Shown piece after piece: positions 32,964-41,751 of a stretch of 64,000 bases of DNA; positions within the stretch are counted from its first letter, which is position 1; every line of letters begins with the position of its first letter. The stretch spans positions 310,001 to 374,000 of the forward strand of contig NZ_JAYDCJ010000001.1 in assembly GCF_034555935.1 (NCBI RefSeq), written 5' to 3'. The notes under the pieces were generated by a model. That model did not search any database. It was not told where the DNA came from and was given only the letters and a program-made list of their open reading frames with translations. This stretch comes from Marinobacter qingdaonensis (GTDB taxonomy: Bacteria; Pseudomonadota; Gammaproteobacteria; Pseudomonadales; Oleiphilaceae). A program made the translations under genes and the position numbers.

Positions 32964-33533
32964 CTATCTTTGGTGGGCGTCGTCGATTTCGTCAACCGAA
33001 TTCCTCAGCCCGAAACGCTCGACTACGGTATATACCGATCCGTGCGGGCCCTGGGTGCTTTCCAGCAGGACAAAGTTGTCGACCGAAACCGGACCGAAGG
33101 TGTCCTGGTCGTGCTCGGCCAATACCGGCGCCACCGAGCCCCGGCGTTGCCGGAACCGCGCCAGGGTAATGTGCGGCCGGAACGGCCGGGTCTCGAGTTC
33201 GTACCCCAGGGGCGCCAGGCGTTGCCTGAGTGCATCATTCAGTGCCACCACCGGCGCCGTGGGCTGGACCCCGGCCCACAGGTTACGGGGCGTTTCCGGG
33301 CGACCGAAACAGCCCAGGCCGCGCACCTCCAGGTCAAACCGGGCCACCGGCAGATCACGGGCCGCGGTGCAAACCTCGGGCACCGCCTGTTCCGTGACCC
33401 GGCCGAGAAACAGCAGGGTCAGGTGCAATTGCGCGTCATTCTGCCACCGGGCGCCGGGCACCGGGGCCTGCAGGCGCAGCAGTTGGCGCCGGACCCTTGC
33501 CGGCAGATCCAGGGCGAAGAACAGGCGCGCCAC
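32964..33533 (-). CDS. thpR: RNA 2',3'-cyclic phosphodiesterase (ThpR)
   Basis: A 189-residue 2H-phosphoesterase of the ThpR/LigT family, which opens 2',3'-cyclic phosphates (and joins 2'-5' RNA ends in vitro). The two catalytic HxTx motifs are visible: 'LHLTLLFLG' (about residue 40) and 'PHITLARFRQ' (about 125). 'LFFALDLPARVRRQL' is the usual N-terminus. The start is GTG at 33533, six bases after the SDR stop, with GAGGA inside the end of the SDR gene as ribosome-binding site. Confidence 0.9.
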   Translation of the reverse strand: MARLFFALDLPARVRRQLLRLQAPVPGARWQNDAQLHLTLLFLGRVTEQAVPEVCTAARDLPVARFDLEVRGLGCFGRPETPRNLWAGVQPTAPVVALNDALRQRLAPLGYELETRPFRPHITLARFRQRRGSVAPVLAEHDQDTFGPVSVDNFVLLESTQGPHGSVYTVVERFGLRNSVDEIDDAHQR

Positions 33534-33537
33534 CGGC

Positions 33538-34296
33538 CTAGTCCTCGTAGATCATCTTGCGGACCATGCCGCCATCGACCACAAAATTCTGGCCGGTGAT
33601 GAAGCCGGCGGCGGGCGAAATCAGGTAGGCCACCAGCGAGGCGATGTCCTCGGGCCGGCCGACCCGACCAGCGGGGTGCTGGCGGTGGTCGGATTGCGCC
33701 AGTGGCGGCACGCCTTCCGGCTGGCCCTGGAAGGCGCGGGTGTCGATCCAGCCCGGGCTGATGCAGTTGACCCGAATGTCCGGCCCGAGACTCATCGCCA
33801 ACGCGTGAGTCAACGCGACCACGCCGCCCTTGGTGGCGGCGTAGGCTTCGGTTTCCGGTTCGGATTGCAGGGCCCGGGTGGAGGCCAGGTTCACGATCGC
33901 GCCGCGACTGTCCCGCAAATGAGGCACCGCGTGCTTGGTGACCAGGAAAGGACCGGTCAGGTTAACGTCCAGCCGCCGTTGCCAGTCCGCCAGCGACAGG
34001 TCCTCAATAGGCCCGGTCTCCGGATTGGCGATGCCGGCGTTGTTGATGACCGCATCCAGACGACCACCCCAGGCCAGTGTTTCCCTGACCAGCTTCTTGA
34101 CCGACCGTTCGCTGGCCACATCGGCGGCAATGAACCTGACCTGGCCATCGCTGCCGTCGGCCAGCGCCTTGCCGACCGAGTCATCGACGTCACAGAACAC
34201 AACGCGCCAGCCATTGCTGGCCAGATGCTGAACGATGCCTCGACCAATACCCTTGGCGCCACCGGTCACCAGCGCGACCTGTTCTGTGTCGTTCAT
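33538..34296 (-). CDS. SDR family oxidoreductase
   Basis: A 252-residue classical short-chain dehydrogenase/reductase. 'ALVTGGAKGIGRGIVQHLASNG' is the TGxxxGxG cofactor motif, 'VINNAGIANPETG' the NNAG motif, and 'AYAATKGGVVALTHALAM' holds the catalytic Tyr-x-x-x-Lys. The aspartate in 'VVFCDVDDS' after strand 2 suggests NAD(H). The C-terminus 'FITGQNFVVDGGMVRKMIYED' is typical. Substrate unknown. It lies between ohr and thpR in a minus-strand run. Confidence 0.88.
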   Translation of the reverse strand: MNDTEQVALVTGGAKGIGRGIVQHLASNGWRVVFCDVDDSVGKALADGSDGQVRFIAADVASERSVKKLVRETLAWGGRLDAVINNAGIANPETGPIEDLSLADWQRRLDVNLTGPFLVTKHAVPHLRDSRGAIVNLASTRALQSEPETEAYAATKGGVVALTHALAMSLGPDIRVNCISPGWIDTRAFQGQPEGVPPLAQSDHRQHPAGRVGRPEDIASLVAYLISPAAGFITGQNFVVDGGMVRKMIYED

Positions 34297-34309
34297 GGCA
34301 GCCTCCGGT

Positions 34310-34738
34310 TCAGTCGACCCGCTTCAGGGTCACGTCGATGTTGCCACGCGTCGCGTTGGAGTACGGGCAGACCTTGTGGGCTTCGTCGATCAGCTGCTTG
34401 GCCTGGGCGTCGTCCATGCCCGGCAGGCTGATGCGCAGCTCCACTTCGATCCCGAAACCGCCGGGAATCTGGCCGATACCCACCTGGCCTTCGATGGAGG
34501 CGTCTTCCGGCATGGGCAGGTTATCCCGGCCGGCGACGAATTTCATGGCGCCGATAAAGCAGGCGGAATAGCCAGCGGCGAACAACTGCTCTGGGTTGGT
34601 GCCCTTGCCGCCAGCGCCGCCCAGTTCTTTGGGCGTGGCCAGTTCAACATCAAGGATGCCGTCCGAGGAAATGGCGCGACCATCGCGACCACCGGTGGCT
34701 TCTGCGGTTGCGCGGTAAAGAACTTCTTCAATGGACAT
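34310..34738 (-). CDS. ohr: Organic hydroperoxide resistance protein
   Basis: A 142-residue Ohr/OsmC-type peroxidase that reduces organic hydroperoxides with two redox cysteines. These are seen in '[17 protein letters not shown]' (Cys about 60) and '[16 protein letters not shown]' (Cys about 124), with the N-terminal '[18 protein letters not shown]' as in Ohr. GGAGAG is placed before the ATG. I see no OhrR gene next to it. It is the first gene of the minus-strand run ohr - SDR - thpR. Confidence 0.93.
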   Translation of the reverse strand: MSIEEVLYRATAEATGGRDGRAISSDGILDVELATPKELGGAGGKGTNPEQLFAAGYSACFIGAMKFVAGRDNLPMPEDASIEGQVGIGQIPGGFGIEVELRISLPGMDDAQAKQLIDEAHKVCPYSNATRGNIDVTLKRVD

Positions 34739-34898
34739 AACACTCTCCTGCTCTTGGGTAATGATCAGGCCCGGACCGCGCCGTGCGGATTCAGGCCTGC
34801 TCGGAATTCAAACGGTTATCACGTACCAATCTCTGGGTGTTGCAATGGCCCTTCGCCTGGGCCCAGTAACCCATTGTCTCGTAAGCCATTACGAACAG

Positions 34899-34935
34899 AA
34901 AGAGCGATTTCCCGGAAAGCGGGAAATCGCCCTCT
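34899..34935 (-). terminator. Intrinsic terminator after the SDR gene
   Basis: GCGATTTCCCG (34904-34914) and CGGGAAATCGC (34920-34930) form a perfect 11-bp stem with a five-base loop. On the minus strand CTCTTTCTGTT follows. It lies 15 bases after the stop of the SDR gene at 34946-35638. Confidence 0.75.
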
Positions 34936-34945
34936 TCTGCATTTG

Positions 34946-35638
34946 TCACTGCTGGGCCGGCGTCGGCCGCACCAGGATTTCATTGACGTCGACATGGGCC
35001 GGCTGGGACACCGCGTACATCACCGCGTTGGCAATGTCTTCGGATTTCAGGGCGTGGGCCGGGCGCTCATCGAAGAACGGTGTGTCCACCATGCCGGGTT
35101 CGATCAGGGTCACCCGGATGCCGCTACCGCGCAGCTCCTCCCGCACCCCGTAGCCAATGGCCGACACTGCCCACTTGGTGGCGCTGTACATGGAGCCGGG
35201 AATGGTCACCCGGCCGGCAGCCGACCCGGTCAGCAATAAGTGCCCCTGGCTCTCGCGCAGCGCCGGCAGGCAATGCTGGACGGTGAGCCCGACTCCGTAG
35301 ATGTTGGTCAGGATCATGTCTTTCCAGACCTCCGGATCGGCGCCGCTGAAGCCGCCGGGCTCGCCACCCCGACCGGCGTTGGCGAACACCGCATCGATCT
35401 GGCCAAACTCCGCCAGGGCCCGGTCGACCATGGCCTTCTGATCGTCCCCGCTCTGAACGTCGCACTGCACCGTCAGCACCTGGCCGCTGCCACCCAGCTC
35501 CTGGGCCAGCGCTGCCAGTTTGTCCTCGGACCGGGCCGCCAACACCAGCCGGTAGCCGGCCTGGGCCGCCGCTCGGGCCGTGGCGGCGCCAATGCCCGAC
35601 GACGCCCCGGTAATCAACATCACTGGCGAGTTCGCCAT
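34946..35638 (-). CDS. SDR family oxidoreductase (YdfG-like)
   Basis: A 230-residue short-chain dehydrogenase/reductase. Motifs are 'LITGASSGIGAATARAAAQAGY', 'RSEDKLAALAQEL' (the arginine suggests NADPH), 'VFANAGRGGEPGGFSG' and 'YSATKWAVSAIGYGVREEL' with the catalytic Tyr and Lys. 'VTLIEPGMVDTPFF' follows. The overall pattern is close to the YdfG/serine-dehydrogenase-like SDRs that act on 3-hydroxy acids; the true substrate is unknown. It has its own terminator at 34899-34935. Confidence 0.88.
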   Translation of the reverse strand: MANSPVMLITGASSGIGAATARAAAQAGYRLVLAARSEDKLAALAQELGGSGQVLTVQCDVQSGDDQKAMVDRALAEFGQIDAVFANAGRGGEPGGFSGADPEVWKDMILTNIYGVGLTVQHCLPALRESQGHLLLTGSAAGRVTIPGSMYSATKWAVSAIGYGVREELRGSGIRVTLIEPGMVDTPFFDERPAHALKSEDIANAVMYAVSQPAHVDVNEILVRPTPAQQ

Positions 35639-35736
35639 AACATCATGCTCCTGTGCGAGTGTGTGTGGGAGGGTCTACGGCCTCCGGCAGGCAGCCGATC
35701 AACGTCAGGGCGGGATGGACGCTGCCGTGGGCTGAC

Positions 35737-36054
35737 TCAGTAGGCGTTGAGCAGAAACACCGCGACGATGGCCAGGGCCAGCAGGAACCACCGGGCATAA
35801 AAGTCCGGCTTGTCCTCGGCTGGATCGGTGGCGATCACGGCGTGGCCGCCGGCCTCGTATTCCCGGACCAGTTCCCGGGCCCGGTACAGATCGTCGTCTT
35901 CGACATGGACATTGCTGAATCCGGCTGTGCCGATTTCACCCATGGCGCCCTGAAGGTAATGGCCACCTACGTGCGCCTCGATGCCATGGGCATTGAGCAG
36001 CCCGGCTACGATGTGAGCCTCGGTGATATCACGGGCCCGATATGCTATTTGCAT
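35737..36054 (-). CDS. DUF2007-type putative signal-transducing protein with TM anchor
   Basis: A 105-residue protein. The N-terminal 60 residues have the DUF2007 pattern ('ARDITEAHIVAGLLNAHGIEAHVGG', 'GFSNVHVEDDDLYRARELVREYE'), an ACT-like or GlnB-like small fold. A single membrane helix closes the C-terminus ('WFLLALAIVAVFLLNAY'), an addition often seen in gammaproteobacteria. Function unknown. The ATG at 36054 has AAGGAG about 10 bases upstream; the reading to 36099 is an artefact. Confidence 0.85.
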   Translation of the reverse strand: MQIAYRARDITEAHIVAGLLNAHGIEAHVGGHYLQGAMGEIGTAGFSNVHVEDDDLYRARELVREYEAGGHAVIATDPAEDKPDFYARWFLLALAIVAVFLLNAY

Positions 36055-36163
36055 CGCCCTGCTCCTTCTGTGATCTTTGAAGGCAGCACCCGCCGCCATC
36101 TACGGGTATTATCTGAAGCATAGTTCGCCCCTGACCCCGGGGCCAATCTGACACGGTCCGCCC

Positions 36164-37240
36164 ATGCTCTGGTTTGTTCTCGCCCTGATTGCCCTGATCG
36201 TCATCATTACCCTGGTGCTGTTCCGGATTGAGGATCTGTCCCATCTCGACCAGCACGACCACCCGGTTCGCGAGGGCGCACCCAGCGACGCCCATCAGGA
36301 AGTGCTGGGCCGCATCCGGGAACTGGGCCAGAGTTCCCGGGGCTTGCGCGGCAAGGCCAGGCTGCTGGCCTTGCGGCAACACATGGACGGTTTGAGTGAT
36401 GGTCTGGAGCTGGCCTCGGAATTCCGCGGCACCGACGACCCCAAGGGCGAGTGGGTGCTAGCACCGGGTGTCGATACCCGCCGGCGGGTCCTCTACATTC
36501 ACGGTGGTGCCTGGGCCGCCGGCAGTCCGCGCAGCCACCGGGGCATTACCGACCGTTTGTCGCACCTGGCCAACGCCGCGGTGTTCGCGGTGGACTACCG
36601 GCTGATGCCGGAGAACCGCTACATGGATGGGGTTCGGGACTGTCGCAAGGCCTACACCTGGCTGCTCAAGCATGGCCCCGACGGCGCGGAGGACGCGTCG
36701 TTTGTGGTGGTTGCCGGCGATTCCGCCGGTGGCAGCCACACCCTCGGCCTGCTGGCGTGGATCCGGGATAACGGGCTGCGTCAGGCCGACGCTGCCGTGG
36801 CGCTGTCGCCCTCCACCGATCTGACCCTGACGGCCCCGAGCAATCGGGACAACATCCGCACCGATCCCCTGCTCGGTCCCACCTTCGGCGGCCTGTCCCG
36901 GGTGCCGCTGCCGGTCATCTGGTGGGCCACCCTGGCCGCCTTCCGGGTGTCACCGGCGAGCGCGGTGGCGTCACCGGTGCGCGGAGATCTGCGCAACCTG
37001 CCACCGGTGCTGATTCACGCCAGTGACAGCGAAATGCTGCTCGACAATGCCCGGCGTTACGCCGCCAAGGCCCAGGCCGAGGGCTCACCGGTGGAGCTGC
37101 ACACCTGGCCCGGCATGGTCCATGTCTGGCACATCTTCGTGTCGCTGCTGCCGGAGGCAGACGAGGCCTTTGACGACATCCAGGCGTTCCTGCAGCGAGT
37201 CGAAGCCGGCGAACAGGAGCACCGCGCCCGTCAGAGCTGA
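36164..37240 (+). CDS. Alpha/beta hydrolase (hormone-sensitive-lipase-like esterase)
   Basis: A 358-residue esterase anchored by an N-terminal helix (about 2-22). The catalytic part has the HGGAW oxyanion motif in 'VLYIHGGAWAAGSPRSHRG', the nucleophile in 'VVAGDSAGGSHTLGLLAW' (GDSAG), an acid in 'IHASDSEMLLDNARRYA' and the histidine in 'PGMVHVWHIF'. This is the HSL or family IV type. The substrate is probably a short acyl ester. Its stop overlaps the convergent arfB gene by 10 bp. Confidence 0.9.
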   Translation: MLWFVLALIALIVIITLVLFRIEDLSHLDQHDHPVREGAPSDAHQEVLGRIRELGQSSRGLRGKARLLALRQHMDGLSDGLELASEFRGTDDPKGEWVLAPGVDTRRRVLYIHGGAWAAGSPRSHRGITDRLSHLANAAVFAVDYRLMPENRYMDGVRDCRKAYTWLLKHGPDGAEDASFVVVAGDSAGGSHTLGLLAWIRDNGLRQADAAVALSPSTDLTLTAPSNRDNIRTDPLLGPTFGGLSRVPLPVIWWATLAAFRVSPASAVASPVRGDLRNLPPVLIHASDSEMLLDNARRYAAKAQAEGSPVELHTWPGMVHVWHIFVSLLPEADEAFDDIQAFLQRVEAGEQEHRARQS

Positions 37241-37644
37241 ACCTTGCCGCGCAAGGCCTTAACCTTGCCTTTCTGGGTTTTCTTGTCGACCCGCTTGCGC
37301 TTGGCGGACCGGGACGGCTTGGTCGGCCGTCGGGCCTTGCGCGGTTTCACCGCTTCCTGAATCAGTTCCTTCAGTCGCTGCAGCGCGTCTTCCTTGTTCA
37401 ATTCGAGGGTTCGGAAGGATTGTGCTTTGATGATAAGGACACCGTCCTTGCTGATACGCTGATCGTTCAGGGCCATCAACCGTTCCTTGTAGAACGGCGG
37501 CAGGCTGGAGTGCAGAATATCGAAGCGCAGGTGCACCGCCGAGGCAACCTTGTTCACGTTCTGGCCACCGGCACCCTGGGCACGGATCTGGGAGATGTCG
37601 ATTTCCCAATCAGCAAGTTCAACAGCATTGGACAGTTTCAGCAT
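37231..37644 (-). CDS. arfB: Alternative ribosome-rescue factor / peptidyl-tRNA hydrolase ArfB
   Basis: A 137-residue ArfB (YaeJ) that releases peptides from ribosomes stalled without a stop codon. The GGQ motif that hydrolyses peptidyl-tRNA is in 'RAQGAGGQNVNKVASAVHLRF' (about residues 24-44). The last 35 residues are very basic ('RKARRPTKPSRSAKRKRVDKK'), as needed to enter the empty mRNA channel. It is divergent from the yedK-like gene. Confidence 0.93.
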   Translation of the reverse strand: MLKLSNAVELADWEIDISQIRAQGAGGQNVNKVASAVHLRFDILHSSLPPFYKERLMALNDQRISKDGVLIIKAQSFRTLELNKEDALQRLKELIQEAVKPRKARRPTKPSRSAKRKRVDKKTQKGKVKALRGKVQL

Positions 37645-37697
37645 GGCCGAAGGATAACAAATCCCGGGCCGGCAAGCCGCAAACGCAGGAACAGGAC

Positions 37698-38369
37698 ATG
37701 TGCGGACGATTCACCTTCTACACGCCGCCGGAAACCCTGATCAACGAGTTCGACCTTGACGATCTGGAAGTGGACGGCCACTTCGAGCCGGGCTACAACA
37801 TTCCGCCCGGCGTCGGCATTGCCATGATCCGCTCCACCATGACCGGCCCGTTGCTGCTCACCCACTCCGACTGGGGCTTCCGTCCGGCCTGGGCCGGCGC
37901 CAAGGCGCCGACCCCGATCAACGCCCGCGCCGAGAGCGTGGCCACGTCCGGTTACTTCCGGGAGGCGTTCGCCCAGCACCGCTGCCTGATCCCTGCCAAC
38001 GGCTGGTACGAATGGCGGCAGACCCCGAGCGGCAAGGAACCCCACTACATCACCCCGGCCGACGCCCGGCAGAACCCGGCGATTTTCTTCGCCGGAATCT
38101 GGACGCCGCACGAGGGCGACCACACCACCGCCTGCGCCATCACCACCGAGCCGGCCAGCGAACACCTGCGTCACATTCACGACCGTCAGCCGGTGGTGCT
38201 TGACCCGGGTTGCCTGAGAGACTGGCTGGACCCCGCGCGCACCGACCGCGACAGCATACGCGCCGCCACACGCCGGCTGCCGCCCGAGCAGCTGCAGGCC
38301 TTCCGGGTCTCGACCGCGGTCAACAACGCCCGGCACGACGCCCCGGAGCTGATCCGAAACATTGGGTAG
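37698..38369 (+). CDS. yedK: SOS response-associated peptidase (YedK/HMCES-like)
   Basis: A 223-residue SRAP-domain protein. It starts 'MCGRFTFYT', so after removal of Met the catalytic Cys2 is exposed; this residue forms a thiazolidine crosslink with abasic sites in single-stranded DNA. Other conserved features are 'INARAESVATSGYFREAFAQHRC', 'IPANGWYEW' with the catalytic Glu region, and 'IHDRQPVVL' with the histidine. No LexA box was noticed in the 53-bp spacer to arfB. Confidence 0.92.
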   Translation: MCGRFTFYTPPETLINEFDLDDLEVDGHFEPGYNIPPGVGIAMIRSTMTGPLLLTHSDWGFRPAWAGAKAPTPINARAESVATSGYFREAFAQHRCLIPANGWYEWRQTPSGKEPHYITPADARQNPAIFFAGIWTPHEGDHTTACAITTEPASEHLRHIHDRQPVVLDPGCLRDWLDPARTDRDSIRAATRRLPPEQLQAFRVSTAVNNARHDAPELIRNIG

Positions 38370-38450
38370 CGACATTTCAATGACCGTAACCTGACATTCG
38401 GCGCCGGCACGAATAAGGTAAGGGCTGATTTGATCGCCCGGAGTCCTTGC

Positions 38451-38948
38451 ATGCCTGCCCCATCCCGCCCGCTGTTCCTGGTGCTGCTGCTCACCCTCGT
38501 GCTTGGCGGCTGCGCCAGCACCAACCAGCTGTCGAGCGGCCCCGACCTGCGGCCCACGACCGTTGCCGGCGCGCCCGATTCGGCCAAGGCGGAGAAGCTG
38601 TGGCAGGTGTATGAGCGCTACGCCGGCGTGCCCTATGAATACGGCGGCACCTCGGCCCGGGGGTTCGATTGCTCCGGGTTTATCCGCGCGGCGTTCGATG
38701 AAGGTCTGGGCCAGCAGCTGCCACGGACCACCTCGCAAATGCTCCGATACGGGGAAGTGGTGGCAACGGACGACATCCGCCCGGGCGACCTGGTGTTCTT
38801 CCGGATACGCGGCAAGGAGCAACACGCCGGGATCTACATGGGCGACAATCGCTTCATGCATTCCTCAACGTCGGTGGGGGTGACCCTGTCGGACCTGGAT
38901 GGCTACTACTGGAAAGACCGCTACACCCAGGCCCGACGGTTCGAATGA
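38451..38948 (+). CDS. C40 (NlpC/P60) family lipoprotein peptidase
   Basis: A 165-residue lipoprotein: signal peptide with lipobox LGGC (Cys about 21) and an NlpC/P60 domain. The catalytic cysteine is in 'GFDCSGFIRAAF', the histidine in 'KEQHAGIYMGDNRFMHSS', with the polar third residue following. The family cuts peptidoglycan stem peptides in the periplasm (as Spr/MepS does). The ATG at 38451 with GGAG upstream replaces the TTG at 38430. It converges on the DUF4442 gene with a 10-bp gap. Confidence 0.9.
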   Translation: MPAPSRPLFLVLLLTLVLGGCASTNQLSSGPDLRPTTVAGAPDSAKAEKLWQVYERYAGVPYEYGGTSARGFDCSGFIRAAFDEGLGQQLPRTTSQMLRYGEVVATDDIRPGDLVFFRIRGKEQHAGIYMGDNRFMHSSTSVGVTLSDLDGYYWKDRYTQARRFE

Positions 38949-38958
38949 CGCCCCGGCG

Positions 38959-39429
38959 CTAGCGTTTCTTGCGCACGTACAGGACCTTGTGCACCCGGGC
39001 GACCACTTCACCGGATTCGTCCAGGATGTCGACGTTCCATTCCGGCAGGTGCTTGTCGCCATTCTCGGTCAGGCGACGGATTTCCTCGACCCGCTCGTCG
39101 GTGAGCTCAAAGTGGGCCCTGACCGTGCCCTTGCCGGGCCGGACGAAATCAATGCTCGCCGATTTGTCCCACACGATGTAGTCACTGCCCAGCCGCCGCA
39201 TCAGCAGCAGCATGTACATGGGGTCGGCCATGCTGTACAGCGAGCCACCGAAGTGGGTGCCCACGTAGTTGGTGTTGTACCAGCGTTGGCGCAGCTCAAC
39301 GGTCGCGGAACTGAAATCCTCGGCGACGTGGGTCACGGCCACGCCGGCGCCCAGGTACGGGGCGAAAGCGGTCAGCATCCGGCGCAGGGCACCGGCACTG
39401 GCAAACCACTGGCGTACTTTTCGATTCAT
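38959..39429 (-). CDS. DUF4442 / hotdog-fold thioesterase-like protein
   Basis: A 156-residue protein with a hotdog fold of the DUF4442 group. '[33 protein letters not shown]' includes the conserved N-x-x-G-T-x-F/H-G-G element, and '[21 protein letters not shown]' matches the following strand. Relatives are predicted acyl-CoA thioesterases; activity here is untested. No signal or membrane segment is seen. Confidence 0.85.
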   Translation of the reverse strand: MNRKVRQWFASAGALRRMLTAFAPYLGAGVAVTHVAEDFSSATVELRQRWYNTNYVGTHFGGSLYSMADPMYMLLLMRRLGSDYIVWDKSASIDFVRPGKGTVRAHFELTDERVEEIRRLTENGDKHLPEWNVDILDESGEVVARVHKVLYVRKKR

Positions 39430-39538
39430 GGGTGGGCCCTTGTCGAGGAATTGGCTTTAAGTAGCAGCCTATCTTCTACAAGGGCGCGCGGGCATGCAAG
39501 GAAAATTCATACGGTCGTTTGATTTTTTTGCGGGCCGG

Positions 39539-40144
39539 TCACAGCCCACTGAAGGCCAACTGAAGGGCGATACCCGCCATCATCAGACCGATCACGCCAT
39601 CGATCAACCGCCAGGCGGTCGGACGCGACAGCACCGGCGCCAGGGCCGAACCGCCCCAGGCGACCAGGCCAAACCAGAGGATGGAGGCGCTGCTGGCGCC
39701 GGCGACAAAGGTGGTGGCGTTTTCCTGCTGGGCCCCGACTGCGGGAATCAGCAGCAAGGTGTCCAGATACACCTGCGGGTTGAGCAGGGTAACGGCCAGG
39801 GTGGTGAACAGTACCCCCTTGAGGCTGCGCTTGGTGAACTCGCCCGCCTCCAGGGCTACCCGGCCCCGGCTGGCACGGTAGAACGCCTGCACCGCGAGCC
39901 AGCCGAGAAACGCGACCCCCAGCCAACGCAGCAGTTCCAGGGCTTCCGGCATGGCCATCAGCGCGGCGCTGACCCCGAACATGCCCAGGGTAAACAGGGT
40001 GACGTCCGCCACCATGCAGATGCCGGCGGACCACCAGTGGTGCTCCCGGCGAATGGCCTGGCTCAGGATATAGGCGTTCTGGGCGCCAATCGCCACGATG
40101 ATGCCGCCACACACCACCAACCCGGTCAGATAACTCTCCAGCAC
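39539..40144 (-). CDS. argO: Arginine/lysine exporter of the LysE/ArgO family
   Basis: A 201-residue inner-membrane protein with about six helices. 'GAQNAYILSQAIRREHHW' near the N-terminus and 'LLNPQVYLDTLLLIPAVGAQQ' are LysE/ArgO signatures. ArgO exports arginine and toxic analogues. The GTG at 40144 has GAGGAGG seven bases upstream. It is divergent from a LysR gene of the ArgP type, its known activator in E. coli, which supports the call. Confidence 0.92.
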   Translation of the reverse strand: MLESYLTGLVVCGGIIVAIGAQNAYILSQAIRREHHWWSAGICMVADVTLFTLGMFGVSAALMAMPEALELLRWLGVAFLGWLAVQAFYRASRGRVALEAGEFTKRSLKGVLFTTLAVTLLNPQVYLDTLLLIPAVGAQQENATTFVAGASSASILWFGLVAWGGSALAPVLSRPTAWRLIDGVIGLMMAGIALQLAFSGL

Positions 40145-40232
40145 AGCAGGACCTCCTCAAATGATGGCGCAAGCATAGCGACTCCCGGCTATACTTGAAA
40201 TTCATACTCATAATGCTGCATAAGTTTTACTT
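40145..40232 (+). promoter_or_regulatory. Shared argO-argP promoter region
   Basis: This 88-bp spacer separates the divergent starts. It contains AT-rich elements including TATACTT (40191-40197) and TCATACTCATAATG (about 40202-40215). LysR-type ArgP would be expected to bind here. I cannot assign the boxes securely from sequence alone. Confidence 0.4.
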
Positions 40233-41108
40233 ATGATTGACTACAAACTGCTGGAAGCGCTGGCCACGGTGACCGAGTGTGGCGGTTTCGAAAAAGCCGG
40301 AGCGGCGCTCGGACTCAGCCAGTCGGCGGTGTCCCAGCGGATCCGCACCCTTGAGATTCGTATGGGCCAACCGGTGCTGGTGCGCAGCCCGACCCTGAAA
40401 GCCACGCCCGCCGGCCAGCGCCTGCTGAACCACGTACAACAGGTGCAGCTGCTGGAACGGGACCTGGCCCGGTCGATTCCGGCCCTGTCGGAACCCTCGG
40501 CACGACTGCGCATCGCACTCAACGCCGATACCCTGGCCACCTGGTGGGGTGAGGCCATCGGCGCCTTCTGCAGCGAGGAAAGCCTGTTGCTGGACCTGGT
40601 GATCGAGGATCAGGACGTGGGCCTGCGCCGCATGCGTGAAGGGGATGTAGCCGCGTGCCTGTGCAGCAGTCCGCAGCCGGTCGCCGGAGCCCGCAGCGTG
40701 CCGTTGGGCAGCATGACCTACCTGCCCCTGGCCACGCCGGACTATGTGCGCCGGCACTTTGCCGGCGGGTTTAACCACGACAGTCTGGAGACCGCCCCCG
40801 CCATCGTGTTCGGTCCCAACGACCAACTGCAGCACCGGTTCCTGGCCGAGTGCGGCTTTCACGGCAGTGTCCCGCACCACCTGTGCCCGTCATCGGAGGG
40901 ATTTGTTAAGCTGGCGCTCGCCGGGATGGGCTATGGCATGATTCCCGAACTCCAGGTCCGCAAGGAACTGGCCGCCGGCAGGCTGATCAGCATTGCCCCC
41001 GGTAAGTCCTTGCAAGTACAGCTATACTGGCACTTCTGGCGCCACGGTGGTGGCATCATGGACCGACTGACACAAACCCTGACATCCAACGCAACGTTTA
41101 CCCAATAA
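40233..41108 (+). CDS. argP: LysR-family regulator ArgP
   Basis: A 291-residue LysR regulator of the ArgP (IciA) type. The DNA-binding part is 'YKLLEALATVTECGGFEKAGAALGLSQSAVSQRIRTLEIRMGQPVLVR', seen at residues 3-52, shared with ArgP where the 'LxAVxxxGSFExAAxxLxxxxSAVSQRI' pattern is usual. The C-terminal sensor includes 'GMGYGMIPELQV'. ArgP activates argO in response to arginine and is blocked by lysine. The divergent argO-like gene supports the assignment. Confidence 0.9.
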   Translation: MIDYKLLEALATVTECGGFEKAGAALGLSQSAVSQRIRTLEIRMGQPVLVRSPTLKATPAGQRLLNHVQQVQLLERDLARSIPALSEPSARLRIALNADTLATWWGEAIGAFCSEESLLLDLVIEDQDVGLRRMREGDVAACLCSSPQPVAGARSVPLGSMTYLPLATPDYVRRHFAGGFNHDSLETAPAIVFGPNDQLQHRFLAECGFHGSVPHHLCPSSEGFVKLALAGMGYGMIPELQVRKELAAGRLISIAPGKSLQVQLYWHFWRHGGGIMDRLTQTLTSNATFTQ

Positions 41109-41120
41109 GGAGCTGTGGGA

Positions 41121-41690
41121 ATGGCCACACTGATCGCCGGCCTTGTTCTGTTTCTCGGCATTCACTCGCTGTCCATCGTCAACGAGCCACTGCGCAATCG
41201 CCTGCAGGCATCACTGGGCGAAATCCCGTTCAAGGGCCTGTACTCGCTGATCGCACTGATCGGCCTGGTCCTGATTGTGGTCGGCTACGGCGCCGCCCGC
41301 ATGGACCCGACCGTCCTCTACACCCCGCCGGGCTGGCTCCGGCATCTAGCCCTGTTGCTCCTGGTGCCAGTGTTCCCGCTGCTGCTGGCGACCTACCTGC
41401 CCGGCCGCATCCGGCACACGCTGAAGCACCCGACGCTGGTGGCGGTGAAACTCTGGGCCCTGGCGCACCTGCTGGCCAATGGCATGCTCCACGACACCCT
41501 GCTGTTCGGCGCGTTCCTGGCCTGGGCCGTGGTCGACCGGATTTCCATCAAGCGACGCGCGCCGCGGGCGACGCCGACCCTGCCCCAGGGCAAGGCCAAC
41601 GACCTGATCGCCGTGGTCGGGGGGCTGGCGCTGTACGTGGTCACCGTGCTTTGGGCCCACCAGTGGCTGATCGGCGTATCGCCTGTCTGA
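41121..41690 (+). CDS. NnrU family membrane protein
   Basis: A 189-residue inner-membrane protein of the NnrU family with about five hydrophobic segments. The N-terminal 'LVLFLGIHSLSIVNEPLRNRL' and 'GYGAARMDPTVLYTPPGWLRH' and the later 'HPTLVAVKLWALAHLLANG' are family marks. NnrU was named from a nitric/nitrous oxide reductase cluster, but most members lie elsewhere and the function is unsettled. The ATG at 41121 has AAGGAG seven bases upstream; the GTG at 41115 is rejected. It follows argP by 12 bp and may be co-transcribed. Confidence 0.88.
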   Translation: MATLIAGLVLFLGIHSLSIVNEPLRNRLQASLGEIPFKGLYSLIALIGLVLIVVGYGAARMDPTVLYTPPGWLRHLALLLLVPVFPLLLATYLPGRIRHTLKHPTLVAVKLWALAHLLANGMLHDTLLFGAFLAWAVVDRISIKRRAPRATPTLPQGKANDLIAVVGGLALYVVTVLWAHQWLIGVSPV

Positions 41691-41751
41691 CCGGGGCAGC
41701 CCGGGGTCTATACTTACCCCACTGCCTTACCGACTGAACAAGGACCCGATT